A DNA stretch of 57,960 bases from Lachnospiraceae bacterium. GTDB lineage: Bacteria; Bacillota; Clostridia; Lachnospirales; Lachnospiraceae. The translations under genes were made by a program, and so were the position numbers. The stretch's first letter is position 1; each line of letters starts with the position of its first letter. Of this stretch, positions 8,322-15,142 are shown in pieces. The DNA lies in NCBI GenBank assembly GCA_017540605.1, contig JAFYAS010000014.1, positions 1 to 57,960 on the forward strand. Reading direction: 5' to 3'. The notes beneath the pieces are model-generated. The model worked only from the letters and a program-made list of their open reading frames with translations. It made no database searches and was not told where the DNA came from.

Positions 8322-9644
8322 ATGATCAGGATAGTTGATGAAATGAGCGATATGGCCGATGATGCAAAACAAAAAGAGAATATAGAAAAGCTTGCGATAA
8401 AGGTTTTGGGACTTGCCAGAGACACCGTTGTTGTCAATATGCGTTTTCTTGATATTGCAGCTGCGGCTCTAAAGCTTATTCCCATGGATGGTTTAAATGG
8501 AATGGCCACTGATTCCCTTGCCATATATTATGATCCCAAGTGGGTGCTTGAAACCTACGAAGCTGAGCCTAATATGATCGCCAGAACCTATCTGCATATG
8601 ATGCTTCATCTGATCTTTTTTCACAGCTTTCAATATGACAAGGTGGACAAGGTATATTGGAGTTTTGCCTGCGATGCGGCTGTGGAAAATACCATCCTCT
8701 CTTTGGGATTAAATGAAGTGAGGATAAAAAAGGATGCTGAGATCGAGGCAAGAATAAAGATCCTAAAAAAACAGGTGGACAGCCTGACAGCGGAAAAGCT
8801 ATATAAACATTTGAGGATAAATGAACTGTCCGAAGCAGGAAAGATAGAGTGGCATCTTCTCTTTAATCGTGATGAGCATAAATTTTGGGAACCCAAAACC
8901 GAGGTGGTCATTATGAAGGAGCAGTGGGTTAAGATCAGCGAACGAGTAAAGGCTGATCTAAAGAGCTTTACCAAGGCAAGAGGCGGTAACGAAGAACTTT
9001 TATTTAACCTTAAAGAAGCCACAAGGGAAAGACATGATTACGGAGAGATCCTTAAACGATTTACTGTCCTCGGTGAAGATATGAGGATCAATGATGATGA
9101 GTTTGATTACATTTTTTATAATTACGGACTCACACATTTTGGAAATATGCCTCTTGTGGAGCCTCTTGAATATAAAGACAGTGATAAGATCAGAGATTTT
9201 GTCATAGCTATAGATACCTCGGCTTCCTGTCGCGGTGAGATCGTTGAGAATTTCCTTAAGAAGACCTTTGATATCCTTAAAGATTCCGAGAGCTTCTTTA
9301 CAAAGGTGAATATACATATCATTCAATGTGATACAGAGATAAGAGATGATAAAAAGATCACGGATCGTGATGAGCTCAAGGAATATTTTAAGAGCATAAA
9401 ACTCAAAGGCTTTGGTGGTACGGATTTTAGACCTGTCTTTGATCACGTGGATGAGCTTATAAAAAAGAAGGAACTTCAAAAATTAAAGGGACTTATTTAT
9501 TTTTCTGACGGATTTGGAATCTTTCCCGAAAGAATGCCATCATATGAAGTGATGTTTGCATTTTTGGAGGGAGAGGATATCCCGGCGCTTCCGCCCTGGG
9601 CCATGAAGGTGGTGCTTTCGGAAGATTCACTGATTATATTTTAG
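8322..9644 (+). CDS. VWA-like/putative metallopeptidase protein (DUF2201 type)
   Basis: A 440-aa protein with an N-terminal metallopeptidase-like region containing HMMLH (HxxxH, about residue 90) and a C-terminal von Willebrand A-like domain. The MIDAS metal site is readable: DTSAS (DxSxS) near residue 292, GGTDFRP (Thr) and FSDG (Asp). Such proteins usually pair with a MoxR AAA ATPase, which here starts 10 bp later, suggesting a chaperone-like complex. The start is uncertain: ATG 8322 has GAGG only 1 nt away, while ATG 8343 (residue 8) has AGGAT at a normal distance. Confidence 0.8.
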   Translation: MIRIVDEMSDMADDAKQKENIEKLAIKVLGLARDTVVVNMRFLDIAAAALKLIPMDGLNGMATDSLAIYYDPKWVLETYEAEPNMIARTYLHMMLHLIFFHSFQYDKVDKVYWSFACDAAVENTILSLGLNEVRIKKDAEIEARIKILKKQVDSLTAEKLYKHLRINELSEAGKIEWHLLFNRDEHKFWEPKTEVVIMKEQWVKISERVKADLKSFTKARGGNEELLFNLKEATRERHDYGEILKRFTVLGEDMRINDDEFDYIFYNYGLTHFGNMPLVEPLEYKDSDKIRDFVIAIDTSASCRGEIVENFLKKTFDILKDSESFFTKVNIHIIQCDTEIRDDKKITDRDELKEYFKSIKLKGFGGTDFRPVFDHVDELIKKKELQKLKGLIYFSDGFGIFPERMPSYEVMFAFLEGEDIPALPPWAMKVVLSEDSLIIF

Positions 9645-9653
9645 GAGGACTGT

Positions 9654-11165
9654 ATGAATATTAGTCAGGCAAAGGATTATATAAAAAATGATGTAAGGTT
9701 ATATCTTAAAAAGGATGAATATGGCGAGTACAAGATACCAATTGAAAGGCAGAGACCTATTTTCCTTTTGGGCGCTCCCGGTATAGGAAAGACAGCGATC
9801 ATGGAGCAGGTGGCTTCAGAGCTTTCGGTTGCTCTTGTTTCATATTCCATGACTCATCATACCAGACAATCTGCTCTGGGGCTTCCTTTTATCAGCCACA
9901 AAAGCTATGAGGGAATGGAGTATGATGTATCGGAATATACCATGAGTGAGATCATAGCCAGTGTTTATGAGGTTATGGAAGAAACCGGGATCAAGGAAGG
10001 GATACTGTTTCTTGATGAGATCAATTGTGTGTCGGAAACTCTGGCGCCCTCTATGCTTCAATTTTTGCAATACAAGGTTTTTGGAAGACACAAGGTGCCG
10101 GATGGCTGGGTCATAGTCACTGCCGGTAATCCTCCCGAATACAACAGGTCGGTGAGAGAGTTTGACGTGGTCACTCTTGACAGACTCAAAGTTTTGGAGG
10201 TAGAAGCGGATTTTGAGACTTGGAAAAAGTATGCTCTTGAAAGGGGCATACACAATGCTATCCTCAATTTTTTAGAGATCAAAAAGGAATACTTTTATCA
10301 TATAGAGACCACGGTGAAAGGGCGCTCCTATGTGACTGCCAGAGGATGGGAGGATCTATCGAAGATGCTTTCTCTCTACGAAGAGGATGGTCTGTCTGCA
10401 GATGAAACTTTGGTGGGACAGTATATCAGAAATGACAGGATAGTCAGAGAATTTGCCGCTTACTATGATCTCTACAACAAATATAAGAAGGATTATAGGA
10501 TAGATGATATATTGGCCGGCGAGATTTCGGAAACTGCTCTTGCCAAGGCAAAGGCTGCTTCATTTGATGAGAGACTTTCAGTTCTCGGAATGCTCATGGA
10601 TAAGATACTCTTGGAATTAAAGGGCGTGATGGAAGCATCGGATGTGCTTCTTAAACTGTCTGAAGAACTAAAGGGTGAGCTTAAAGAGAAAACGGATTCC
10701 GGCGCAGGTTATGAGGAGCTCTCTGCTTATTGTACGGATAAGTCCAAGAAGCTTTCAGATACCATGTCAAAGCTTATGAAAGCCAACTCTCTTTCGGATG
10801 GAGCGAAGAAGAAGTATAGGGAGATGATAGAGTTTTACAAAGAGCTTTCTGAAATATTGGAAGCAGAAAAACCTGCCGTCCCTTATGAAACAGTAAGAGC
10901 CGCATTTTCTAAAAAGGTTTCATCATTGAAGGCAGAGAGTGAGAAGGCAGGGTCAAGACTTCATCACGTTTTTGAATTCGTAGAAAAGGCTTATAGCGAT
11001 GGAAATGAAATGCTGATATTTGTCACCAATCTGACTGTAAATGAATATAGCTCGGCATTTATAGCAAGATTCGGCAGTGAGGATTACAGAGAAAAGAGTT
11101 CGTCATTGATGCTTACCGAGAGACAGGAGAGCATCATTAAAGAAATAAAGGATCTGGGTATCTGA
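9654..11165 (+). CDS. MoxR-type AAA ATPase
   Basis: A 503-aa ATPase. Walker A is GAPGIGKTAIMEQV (about residue 40), Walker B is ILFLDEINCVSE (about 120), and a sensor-like segment VTAGNPPEYN follows. The C-terminal 200 residues are charged and probably helical or coiled-coil. MoxR ATPases remodel partner proteins together with VWA-domain proteins, which fits the gene directly upstream. AGGAGG precedes the ATG. The stop overlaps the next start by one base (TGATG), so the pair is translationally coupled. Confidence 0.85.
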   Translation: MNISQAKDYIKNDVRLYLKKDEYGEYKIPIERQRPIFLLGAPGIGKTAIMEQVASELSVALVSYSMTHHTRQSALGLPFISHKSYEGMEYDVSEYTMSEIIASVYEVMEETGIKEGILFLDEINCVSETLAPSMLQFLQYKVFGRHKVPDGWVIVTAGNPPEYNRSVREFDVVTLDRLKVLEVEADFETWKKYALERGIHNAILNFLEIKKEYFYHIETTVKGRSYVTARGWEDLSKMLSLYEEDGLSADETLVGQYIRNDRIVREFAAYYDLYNKYKKDYRIDDILAGEISETALAKAKAASFDERLSVLGMLMDKILLELKGVMEASDVLLKLSEELKGELKEKTDSGAGYEELSAYCTDKSKKLSDTMSKLMKANSLSDGAKKKYREMIEFYKELSEILEAEKPAVPYETVRAAFSKKVSSLKAESEKAGSRLHHVFEFVEKAYSDGNEMLIFVTNLTVNEYSSAFIARFGSEDYREKSSSLMLTERQESIIKEIKDLGI

Positions 11166-12052
11166 TGATGTATCAAAAAAGTGTGAGAACGCCAAAGGGA
11201 ACTTTATATTATAAAACGACAGAGGATCATGCGACTGTCATGGCATATAGCGGTGATGACGCATTTCTTAGCTTGCCTTCAGAGCTTTCGGGACTTCCTC
11301 TTACCAAGATTGCAAAGAAAGCTTTTATGAACTGCAAGAGGTTAAGACGAATCGAACTTCCGAATACCATAAGCCGAATATCGGCATGGGCTTTTGCTTA
11401 TTGTGGTATATTGGAGGAGGTAGTTTTTTCTTCGGCACATGTGACTCTTGGAACAGGCGTGTTCATTGGAGATAAATTGTTGGAGAAAATAGTTGTTGAT
11501 GGAGTTGATGAATCGGCTTCTGTTCTTTTGGCAGCGGCTTCGAATATGGAGAAAGCGGAGTACCTTTTGGATATATCTTCTTGCGGACAGGCTTCATGGT
11601 ATGCTAAATGGGATGATCATCTTATTGGATTCTTGCGTGAGCCTGATGATGCAGGGTATACGGATCTGATCCTTTGCGGCGAGGAGGACGCCTCTATCAA
11701 TATCGACAGCTATTCATCGGATAAAAGACGTGAAAAGGTCAGACTGTGTTTTCTGAGACTTCTTCATGCCGATGGACTTGATGGTGCCAAAGCAGATAGA
11801 TTGTCAGATTATCTTCGTGCTCATGCTTTTGGAGCGGAGGAGAATGAAACCTGGCTTTTGATGAAGGAAGAAAAAGGAAGCTTTCGTGACTATTATGAGC
11901 TATATGTAAGTCTTGGATGTCTGAACGAAGAGAACCTTGATGATACTCTTTCTGATCTTGGAGACAAGCAGCCTGAGATGAAGGCATATTTTTTGAGATG
12001 GAAGGATGAAAACACCTCCGGCGGCGGCTTCCTTGATGATCTATTACTGTAA
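11165..12052 (+). CDS. Leucine-rich-repeat (BspA-type) protein
   Basis: A 295-aa protein without signal peptide. Residues about 35-115 form BspA-type (LRR_5) repeats with the spacing AFMNCKRLRRIELPNTI, then AFAYCGILEEVVF. The remainder is acidic, with no recognised domain. It probably serves as a protein-binding partner for the VWA/MoxR pair, since the three genes are tightly coupled. Function otherwise unknown. Confidence 0.7.
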   Translation: MMYQKSVRTPKGTLYYKTTEDHATVMAYSGDDAFLSLPSELSGLPLTKIAKKAFMNCKRLRRIELPNTISRISAWAFAYCGILEEVVFSSAHVTLGTGVFIGDKLLEKIVVDGVDESASVLLAAASNMEKAEYLLDISSCGQASWYAKWDDHLIGFLREPDDAGYTDLILCGEEDASINIDSYSSDKRREKVRLCFLRLLHADGLDGAKADRLSDYLRAHAFGAEENETWLLMKEEKGSFRDYYELYVSLGCLNEENLDDTLSDLGDKQPEMKAYFLRWKDENTSGGGFLDDLLL

Positions 12053-12104
12053 AAGTGGTGAATATGTATTTATTGTGTTTTTTATAGAAAATGCTTAAAA
12101 AGGA

Positions 12105-12133
12105 TTGACACATATGCATTTTTATAGTAAAAT
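12105..12133 (+). promoter_or_regulatory. Promoter upstream of the first c-di-GMP riboswitch
   Basis: TTGACA (12105-12110), exact 17-bp spacer, TAAAAT (12128-12133). Transcription would start near 12140, a few bases before the riboswitch aptamer. Confidence 0.75.
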
Positions 12134-12147
12134 TGCCATATATCAAC

Positions 12148-12216
12148 ATTGTTTGGCAAAACAGAAGAAATTCTGCGACGCAAAGCTATAGGGACTGTAA
12201 AATGTCAGCCAGTTGC
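12148..12216 (+). ncRNA. Cyclic di-GMP-I (GEMM-I) riboswitch aptamer
   Basis: The conserved core is present in order: GGCAAA, a P2 stem CAGAA capped by a GAAA tetraloop, GACGCAAAGC, a variable P3, then AGCCAGTTGC. This is the GEMM-I consensus; the GNRA loop is the one that docks in the known structure. It is followed 8 nt later by an intrinsic terminator and then a secreted Ig-like protein, so binding of cyclic di-GMP probably controls read-through. On- or off-type cannot be decided by eye. Confidence 0.9.
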
Positions 12217-12223
12217 AAGCATG

Positions 12224-12260
12224 AGTACACTAGCATTTTCAGTCGAAGTGTACTTTTTTT
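12224..12260 (+). terminator. Riboswitch expression-platform terminator
   Basis: AGTACAC (12224-12230) and GTGTACT (12248-12254) form the stem and seven T residues follow. It lies between the c-di-GMP aptamer and the gene it controls. Confidence 0.8.
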
Positions 12261-12286
12261 AATATCAAAAAGAGGAGGGCAACATT

Positions 12287-13096
12287 ATGAAAGGATTAAA
12301 GAGATTAGCAGTTTTCACATTGGCGATTTGTATGGTGCTTAGCCTTTGTCTTACAGGCGGGGTAGATGCAGCGAAGAAGAAAAAGAAGAGCAAGAAGGCG
12401 GTCAATCTTGTTATTGCAGAGAAGGACCTGAATATGATCATTGGCGACACCTACAAGCTTACTGTGAAGAACCTTACAGCAAAGCAGCTTAAGAAGGTTA
12501 AATGGTCTTCAAGTGACAAGAAGGTTGCATTTGTTAATAAAAAGGGTATTGTAAAGGCTAAAAAGAGTGGTACTGCTATTATTACTGCCAAGTATGGAAA
12601 GCAAACTAAGACATGTAAGATCACAGTAGAGAATATCAAGATAAATAGTCTTAAGATTGGGGTCGAGGATGAGAATGATCTTGATGATGATGACAATCTG
12701 ATCCTATATCTTGGTGAAGAGGCAGATGAGAATGTATATGAGCTTGAGTGCACATTTACAGCAAAGAGGGGAGTAAAGGCTATTACCCGTAAGGCTGCTC
12801 TTAAGTTTACTACCGGACCTATCTGGACATCATCCAATGAGAAGGTGGCAACAATCGATGAGGATGGCATTATCACTATGCTGGCAGCAGGAACTACTAC
12901 CATCACAGTTCAGGTTGGAGATAAGAAGGCAACATTGAAGGTTATTGTTTCCGATGAAGGCGACGAGGATGACGGCGAGCTAGAGGAAGAGGAAAGCGAT
13001 GGCGACCTCGAGGATGTCGATGGAGAGTATCCTGATGCTGATACAGTTAGTCTTGATGACTATGATCTTAGCGAATTATCGTCTGATGATGAATAA
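12287..13096 (+). CDS. Secreted Ig-like (BIG2) domain protein
   Basis: A 269-aa exported protein. The signal peptide spans residues 1 to about 29 (hydrophobic FTLAICMVLSLCLTGGV, then a DAA cleavage region) and is followed by a Lys-rich stretch. Two bacterial Ig-like modules follow (about 40-120, with WSSSDKKVAFVNKKGIVKAK, and about 150-225, with WTSSNEKVATIDEDG). The C-terminal 40 residues are almost all Asp, Glu, Gly and Ser. It probably acts at the cell surface in adhesion or matrix, consistent with c-di-GMP riboswitch control. GAGGAGGG at 12272-12279 is a strong ribosome binding site. Confidence 0.88.
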   Translation: MKGLKRLAVFTLAICMVLSLCLTGGVDAAKKKKKSKKAVNLVIAEKDLNMIIGDTYKLTVKNLTAKQLKKVKWSSSDKKVAFVNKKGIVKAKKSGTAIITAKYGKQTKTCKITVENIKINSLKIGVEDENDLDDDDNLILYLGEEADENVYELECTFTAKRGVKAITRKAALKFTTGPIWTSSNEKVATIDEDGIITMLAAGTTTITVQVGDKKATLKVIVSDEGDEDDGELEEEESDGDLEDVDGEYPDADTVSLDDYDLSELSSDDE

Positions 13097-13126
13097 GTAA
13101 ATAGAACCTTTTGAGGTGTGTAATAA

Positions 13127-13162
13127 GAACCCGTCTGGATACGCAGGCGGGTTCGTTTTTTT
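13127..13162 (+). terminator. Intrinsic terminator after the Ig-like gene
   Basis: GAACCCG (13127-13133) pairs with CGGGTTC (13148-13154) and is followed by GTTTTTTT. Confidence 0.9.
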
Positions 13163-13200
13163 GCAACCGCGCTCGGCGCGAGAGTTTCGTAAGCGAAACT

Positions 13201-13599
13201 CTATTGAACTTCACTGATATTCTTCTCAAAGCTTCTGATCATATTCCTTTGTTCCTCCTCTGAGGCAATATTTAAAAGATTTATGAATTCCTCCAGAGAC
13301 TCTGCTTGTTCGCCATCGAGTGTCAGCAGAGTCTGTCTTAGATTATATACATAATCATCTACACGTTCAGAAAAGATCACGACGGTTTCGTCATCATAAA
13401 ACTTCATTTCCATAGTGAGTCCGCAGCCCGGCCATTCATAATCGGTACCGGCCTTACAAAGTCTTATGGCAGTTGAAAAGAACATCCTTGCCATAGGGGT
13501 TCTGTCCATCAGATCGATGTGGCTTATACCGTATTCCTTCATATCGTGCCTTGAAAGACGGCACGCCATTTTATATCTATCTATCTCTTCAATGTGCAT
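13201..13599 (-). CDS. MecA-like protein, N-terminal domain only
   Basis: A 132-aa protein. Its first 80 residues (start MHIEEIDRYKMACRLSRHDM) follow the beta-alpha pattern of the N-terminal domain of MecA, the adaptor that hands substrates to ClpC. The C-terminal half is short and acidic and does not reach the length of full MecA (about 220 aa). The frame is open from 13647, but ATG 13599 has AAGGAAG eight bases upstream. Assignment is by pattern only; adaptor function is inferred. Confidence 0.55.
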   Translation of the reverse strand: MHIEEIDRYKMACRLSRHDMKEYGISHIDLMDRTPMARMFFSTAIRLCKAGTDYEWPGCGLTMEMKFYDDETVVIFSERVDDYVYNLRQTLLTLDGEQAESLEEFINLLNIASEEEQRNMIRSFEKNISEVQ

Positions 13600-13668
13600 G
13601 TAGGTCACTTCCTTTTTGATTTGGGTGGTTGCAAACGTTCGTCGCAATGTAGTTCGATGTTTTCTATG

Positions 13669-13697
13669 ATTTTACATTAGTGAGCATGGTTTTTCAA
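13669..13697 (-). promoter_or_regulatory. Promoter of the MecA-like gene
   Basis: On the minus strand: TTGAAA (13697-13692), 17-bp spacer, TAAAAT (13674-13669). It is back to back with the toxin-antitoxin promoter that starts 13 bp away. Confidence 0.55.
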
Positions 13698-13709
13698 TGA
13701 TAATATTCG

Positions 13710-13738
13710 TTGACAATTACACGATATCGTGTTAATGT
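13710..13738 (+). promoter_or_regulatory. MNT-HEPN promoter with operator palindrome in the spacer
   Basis: TTGACA (13710-13715), 17-bp spacer, TAATGT (13733-13738). The spacer ends with the 14-bp perfect palindrome ACACGATATCGTGT (13719-13732). Its position between -35 and -10 is ideal for autorepression by the helix-turn-helix domain fused to the nucleotidyltransferase encoded just downstream. Confidence 0.75.
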
Positions 13739-13760
13739 TATATCAGAGGAGGTGATCATG

Positions 13761-14303
13761 ATGAAGGATTATTATTCTGTTTCTGAATATGCGAAGATCA
13801 CTGGAAAAGATCCGGGGAATATTAGAAGGAACTTGATCAATGGTACCCTTAAGGGAGAGAAACTCGGAAATCAATGGTGTATTCCTAAGGATACTGTTTA
13901 TCCGAAGGACAAGAGGATAAAAAACGGAAACTATGTAAATTGGCGGAGATTATTGAAGATCAAAAGATCATACCCTGATCTGATGGTGGCTATTGAGTGT
14001 ATGTGTAATGATTTGACGGGTATCTATGGTTCTTTGATGGATAGAGTTATTTTATATGGCTCTTATGCCCGTGGGGAAGAAACATCTGAATCGGATGTTG
14101 ATATTGCTTTGGTTCTTAACGGAGAAGATGTGGAAGAAAAACATGAGGCGATGAATGAGATCATAATTGATTATGAATTGGATCAGGGTGTGACGCTTTC
14201 TGTTATCGCTGTTGATAAGAAGGAATATGATGATTGGAACGATGTGATCCCTTTTTATAAGAATATTACCAAGGAGGGGATTTTGCTCTGGAAAACAGCG
14301 TAG
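13761..14303 (+). CDS. HTH-nucleotidyltransferase fusion (MNT antitoxin type)
   Basis: A 180-aa protein with two parts. Residues 1 to about 50 look like an excisionase/MerR-type helix-turn-helix (YYSVSEYAKITGKDPGNIRR, ending in NQWCIPKD). Residues about 65-175 are a minimal nucleotidyltransferase with GSYARGEETSESDVDIALV (GSx10DxD). MNT proteins paired with HEPN proteins act as antitoxins by modifying the HEPN RNase. The start is ATG 13758 or 13761; GGAGGTGA ends 2 bases before the first and 5 before the second, favouring 13761. The helix-turn-helix probably binds the palindrome in its own promoter. Confidence 0.82.
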   Translation: MKDYYSVSEYAKITGKDPGNIRRNLINGTLKGEKLGNQWCIPKDTVYPKDKRIKNGNYVNWRRLLKIKRSYPDLMVAIECMCNDLTGIYGSLMDRVILYGSYARGEETSESDVDIALVLNGEDVEEKHEAMNEIIIDYELDQGVTLSVIAVDKKEYDDWNDVIPFYKNITKEGILLWKTA

Positions 14304-14689
14304 AGGTTTTGTCAAAATATAGATATGAAACAGCAATAGAGGCGCTTGAGGATGCTAGATTGATGTTTCAAAATGAGCGCTATAAGAACTCTCTGAATAG
14401 AGCATATTATGCAGTGTTTCATGCCATAAGATCAGTAAATGCGTTAGATAGATTTGATAGTAGTAAGCACAGCGGAGTAATAGCATATTTTAATCAAAAC
14501 TATGTTAAGTCCGGTGTGTTCTCTAGGGAAATGTCCAGAATTATCAAAGAGGCTTATGAAAGCAGAGAGAAGGCTGATTATTTGGATTTTTATGTGGCAT
14601 CAAGAAATGAAGCAGAGAAACAGATAGAGAGAGCTGAACAATTTCTTGAAGTAATAAGGATATACCTTGACGATAGAAATATACTTTAG
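14288..14689 (+). CDS. HEPN-domain protein (toxin partner of MNT)
   Basis: A 133-aa all-helical HEPN protein. The RNase motif R-x4-6-H is visible in NRAYYAVFHAIRS at about residue 45, and the C-terminal helix is RAEQFLEVIRIYLDD. The best start is CTG 14288 (reads LENSVEVLSKYR), 8 bases after AAGGAGGGG at 14271-14279, inside the end of the MNT gene. TTG 14309 is the alternative but has only a poor site 2 bases upstream. The overlap implies translational coupling with the antitoxin. Confidence 0.8.
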   Translation: MENSVEVLSKYRYETAIEALEDARLMFQNERYKNSLNRAYYAVFHAIRSVNALDRFDSSKHSGVIAYFNQNYVKSGVFSREMSRIIKEAYESREKADYLDFYVASRNEAEKQIERAEQFLEVIRIYLDDRNIL

Positions 14690-14690
14690 A

Positions 14691-14727
14691 GAAAAGGGAC
14701 TTTGCCTAGCGACAGCCCCTTTTTTTT
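14691..14727. terminator. Weak intrinsic terminator after the HEPN gene
   Basis: AAAAGGGACT and AGCCCC arms with one mismatch are followed by eight T residues. It may serve the HEPN gene on the plus strand; the ArsR gene ends from the other side at 14726. Confidence 0.45.
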
Positions 14728-15109
14728 AATCCTCATTTATATGCTCAGATCCCTGAGCGATGATAGTCTTCACATGATCGTCAGCCAGTGAGTAGAAGAT
14801 CGACTTTCCTGATCTTCTTGATTTTACAAGTCTTGCGGTCTTTAATATGCGGAGCTGGTGGGATATGGCTGATTGAGTCATATTTAGAGCTTCTGCAAGA
14901 TCGCACACACAGACCTCGGCTTCTGCGAGAACATAAAGGATACGGATTCTTGTGGAATCGCCGAATATCTTGAAAAGCTCGGCAAGCTCTATAAGTTCCT
15001 CCTCGTCTGGCATCTTCTCATTTACGATCTTTAAAAGATCCTCGTGTATCTCTTTGGCATCGCAGACCTCTGCGTTCAGAGTTTTTATAGCGTCTATTCT
15101 TTTTGACAT
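14726..15109 (-). CDS. ArsR/SmtB-family metal-sensing repressor
   Basis: A 127-aa winged-helix repressor. The recognition helix region is LNMTQSAISHQLRILK. The C-terminal helix has DDHVKTIIAQGSEH, the D-x-H...x-x-H arrangement of the alpha-5 zinc site in SmtB and CzrA. The ELCVCDL-type segment EVCVCDLAEA could give additional thiol ligands as in CadC. It is the last gene of a zinc/cadmium efflux operon and presumably binds the inverted repeat at 17347-17372. Confidence 0.9.
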   Translation of the reverse strand: MSKRIDAIKTLNAEVCDAKEIHEDLLKIVNEKMPDEEELIELAELFKIFGDSTRIRILYVLAEAEVCVCDLAEALNMTQSAISHQLRILKTARLVKSRRSGKSIFYSLADDHVKTIIAQGSEHINED

Positions 15110-15142
15110 AGCATTTCTCCTATAACTTTATAAGTGTGGGCT

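Noticed and set aside
9000-9479. 159-codon minus-strand frame inside the VWA gene
   Set aside because: Shadow of a well-supported plus-strand gene; no start signal and no recognisable domain.
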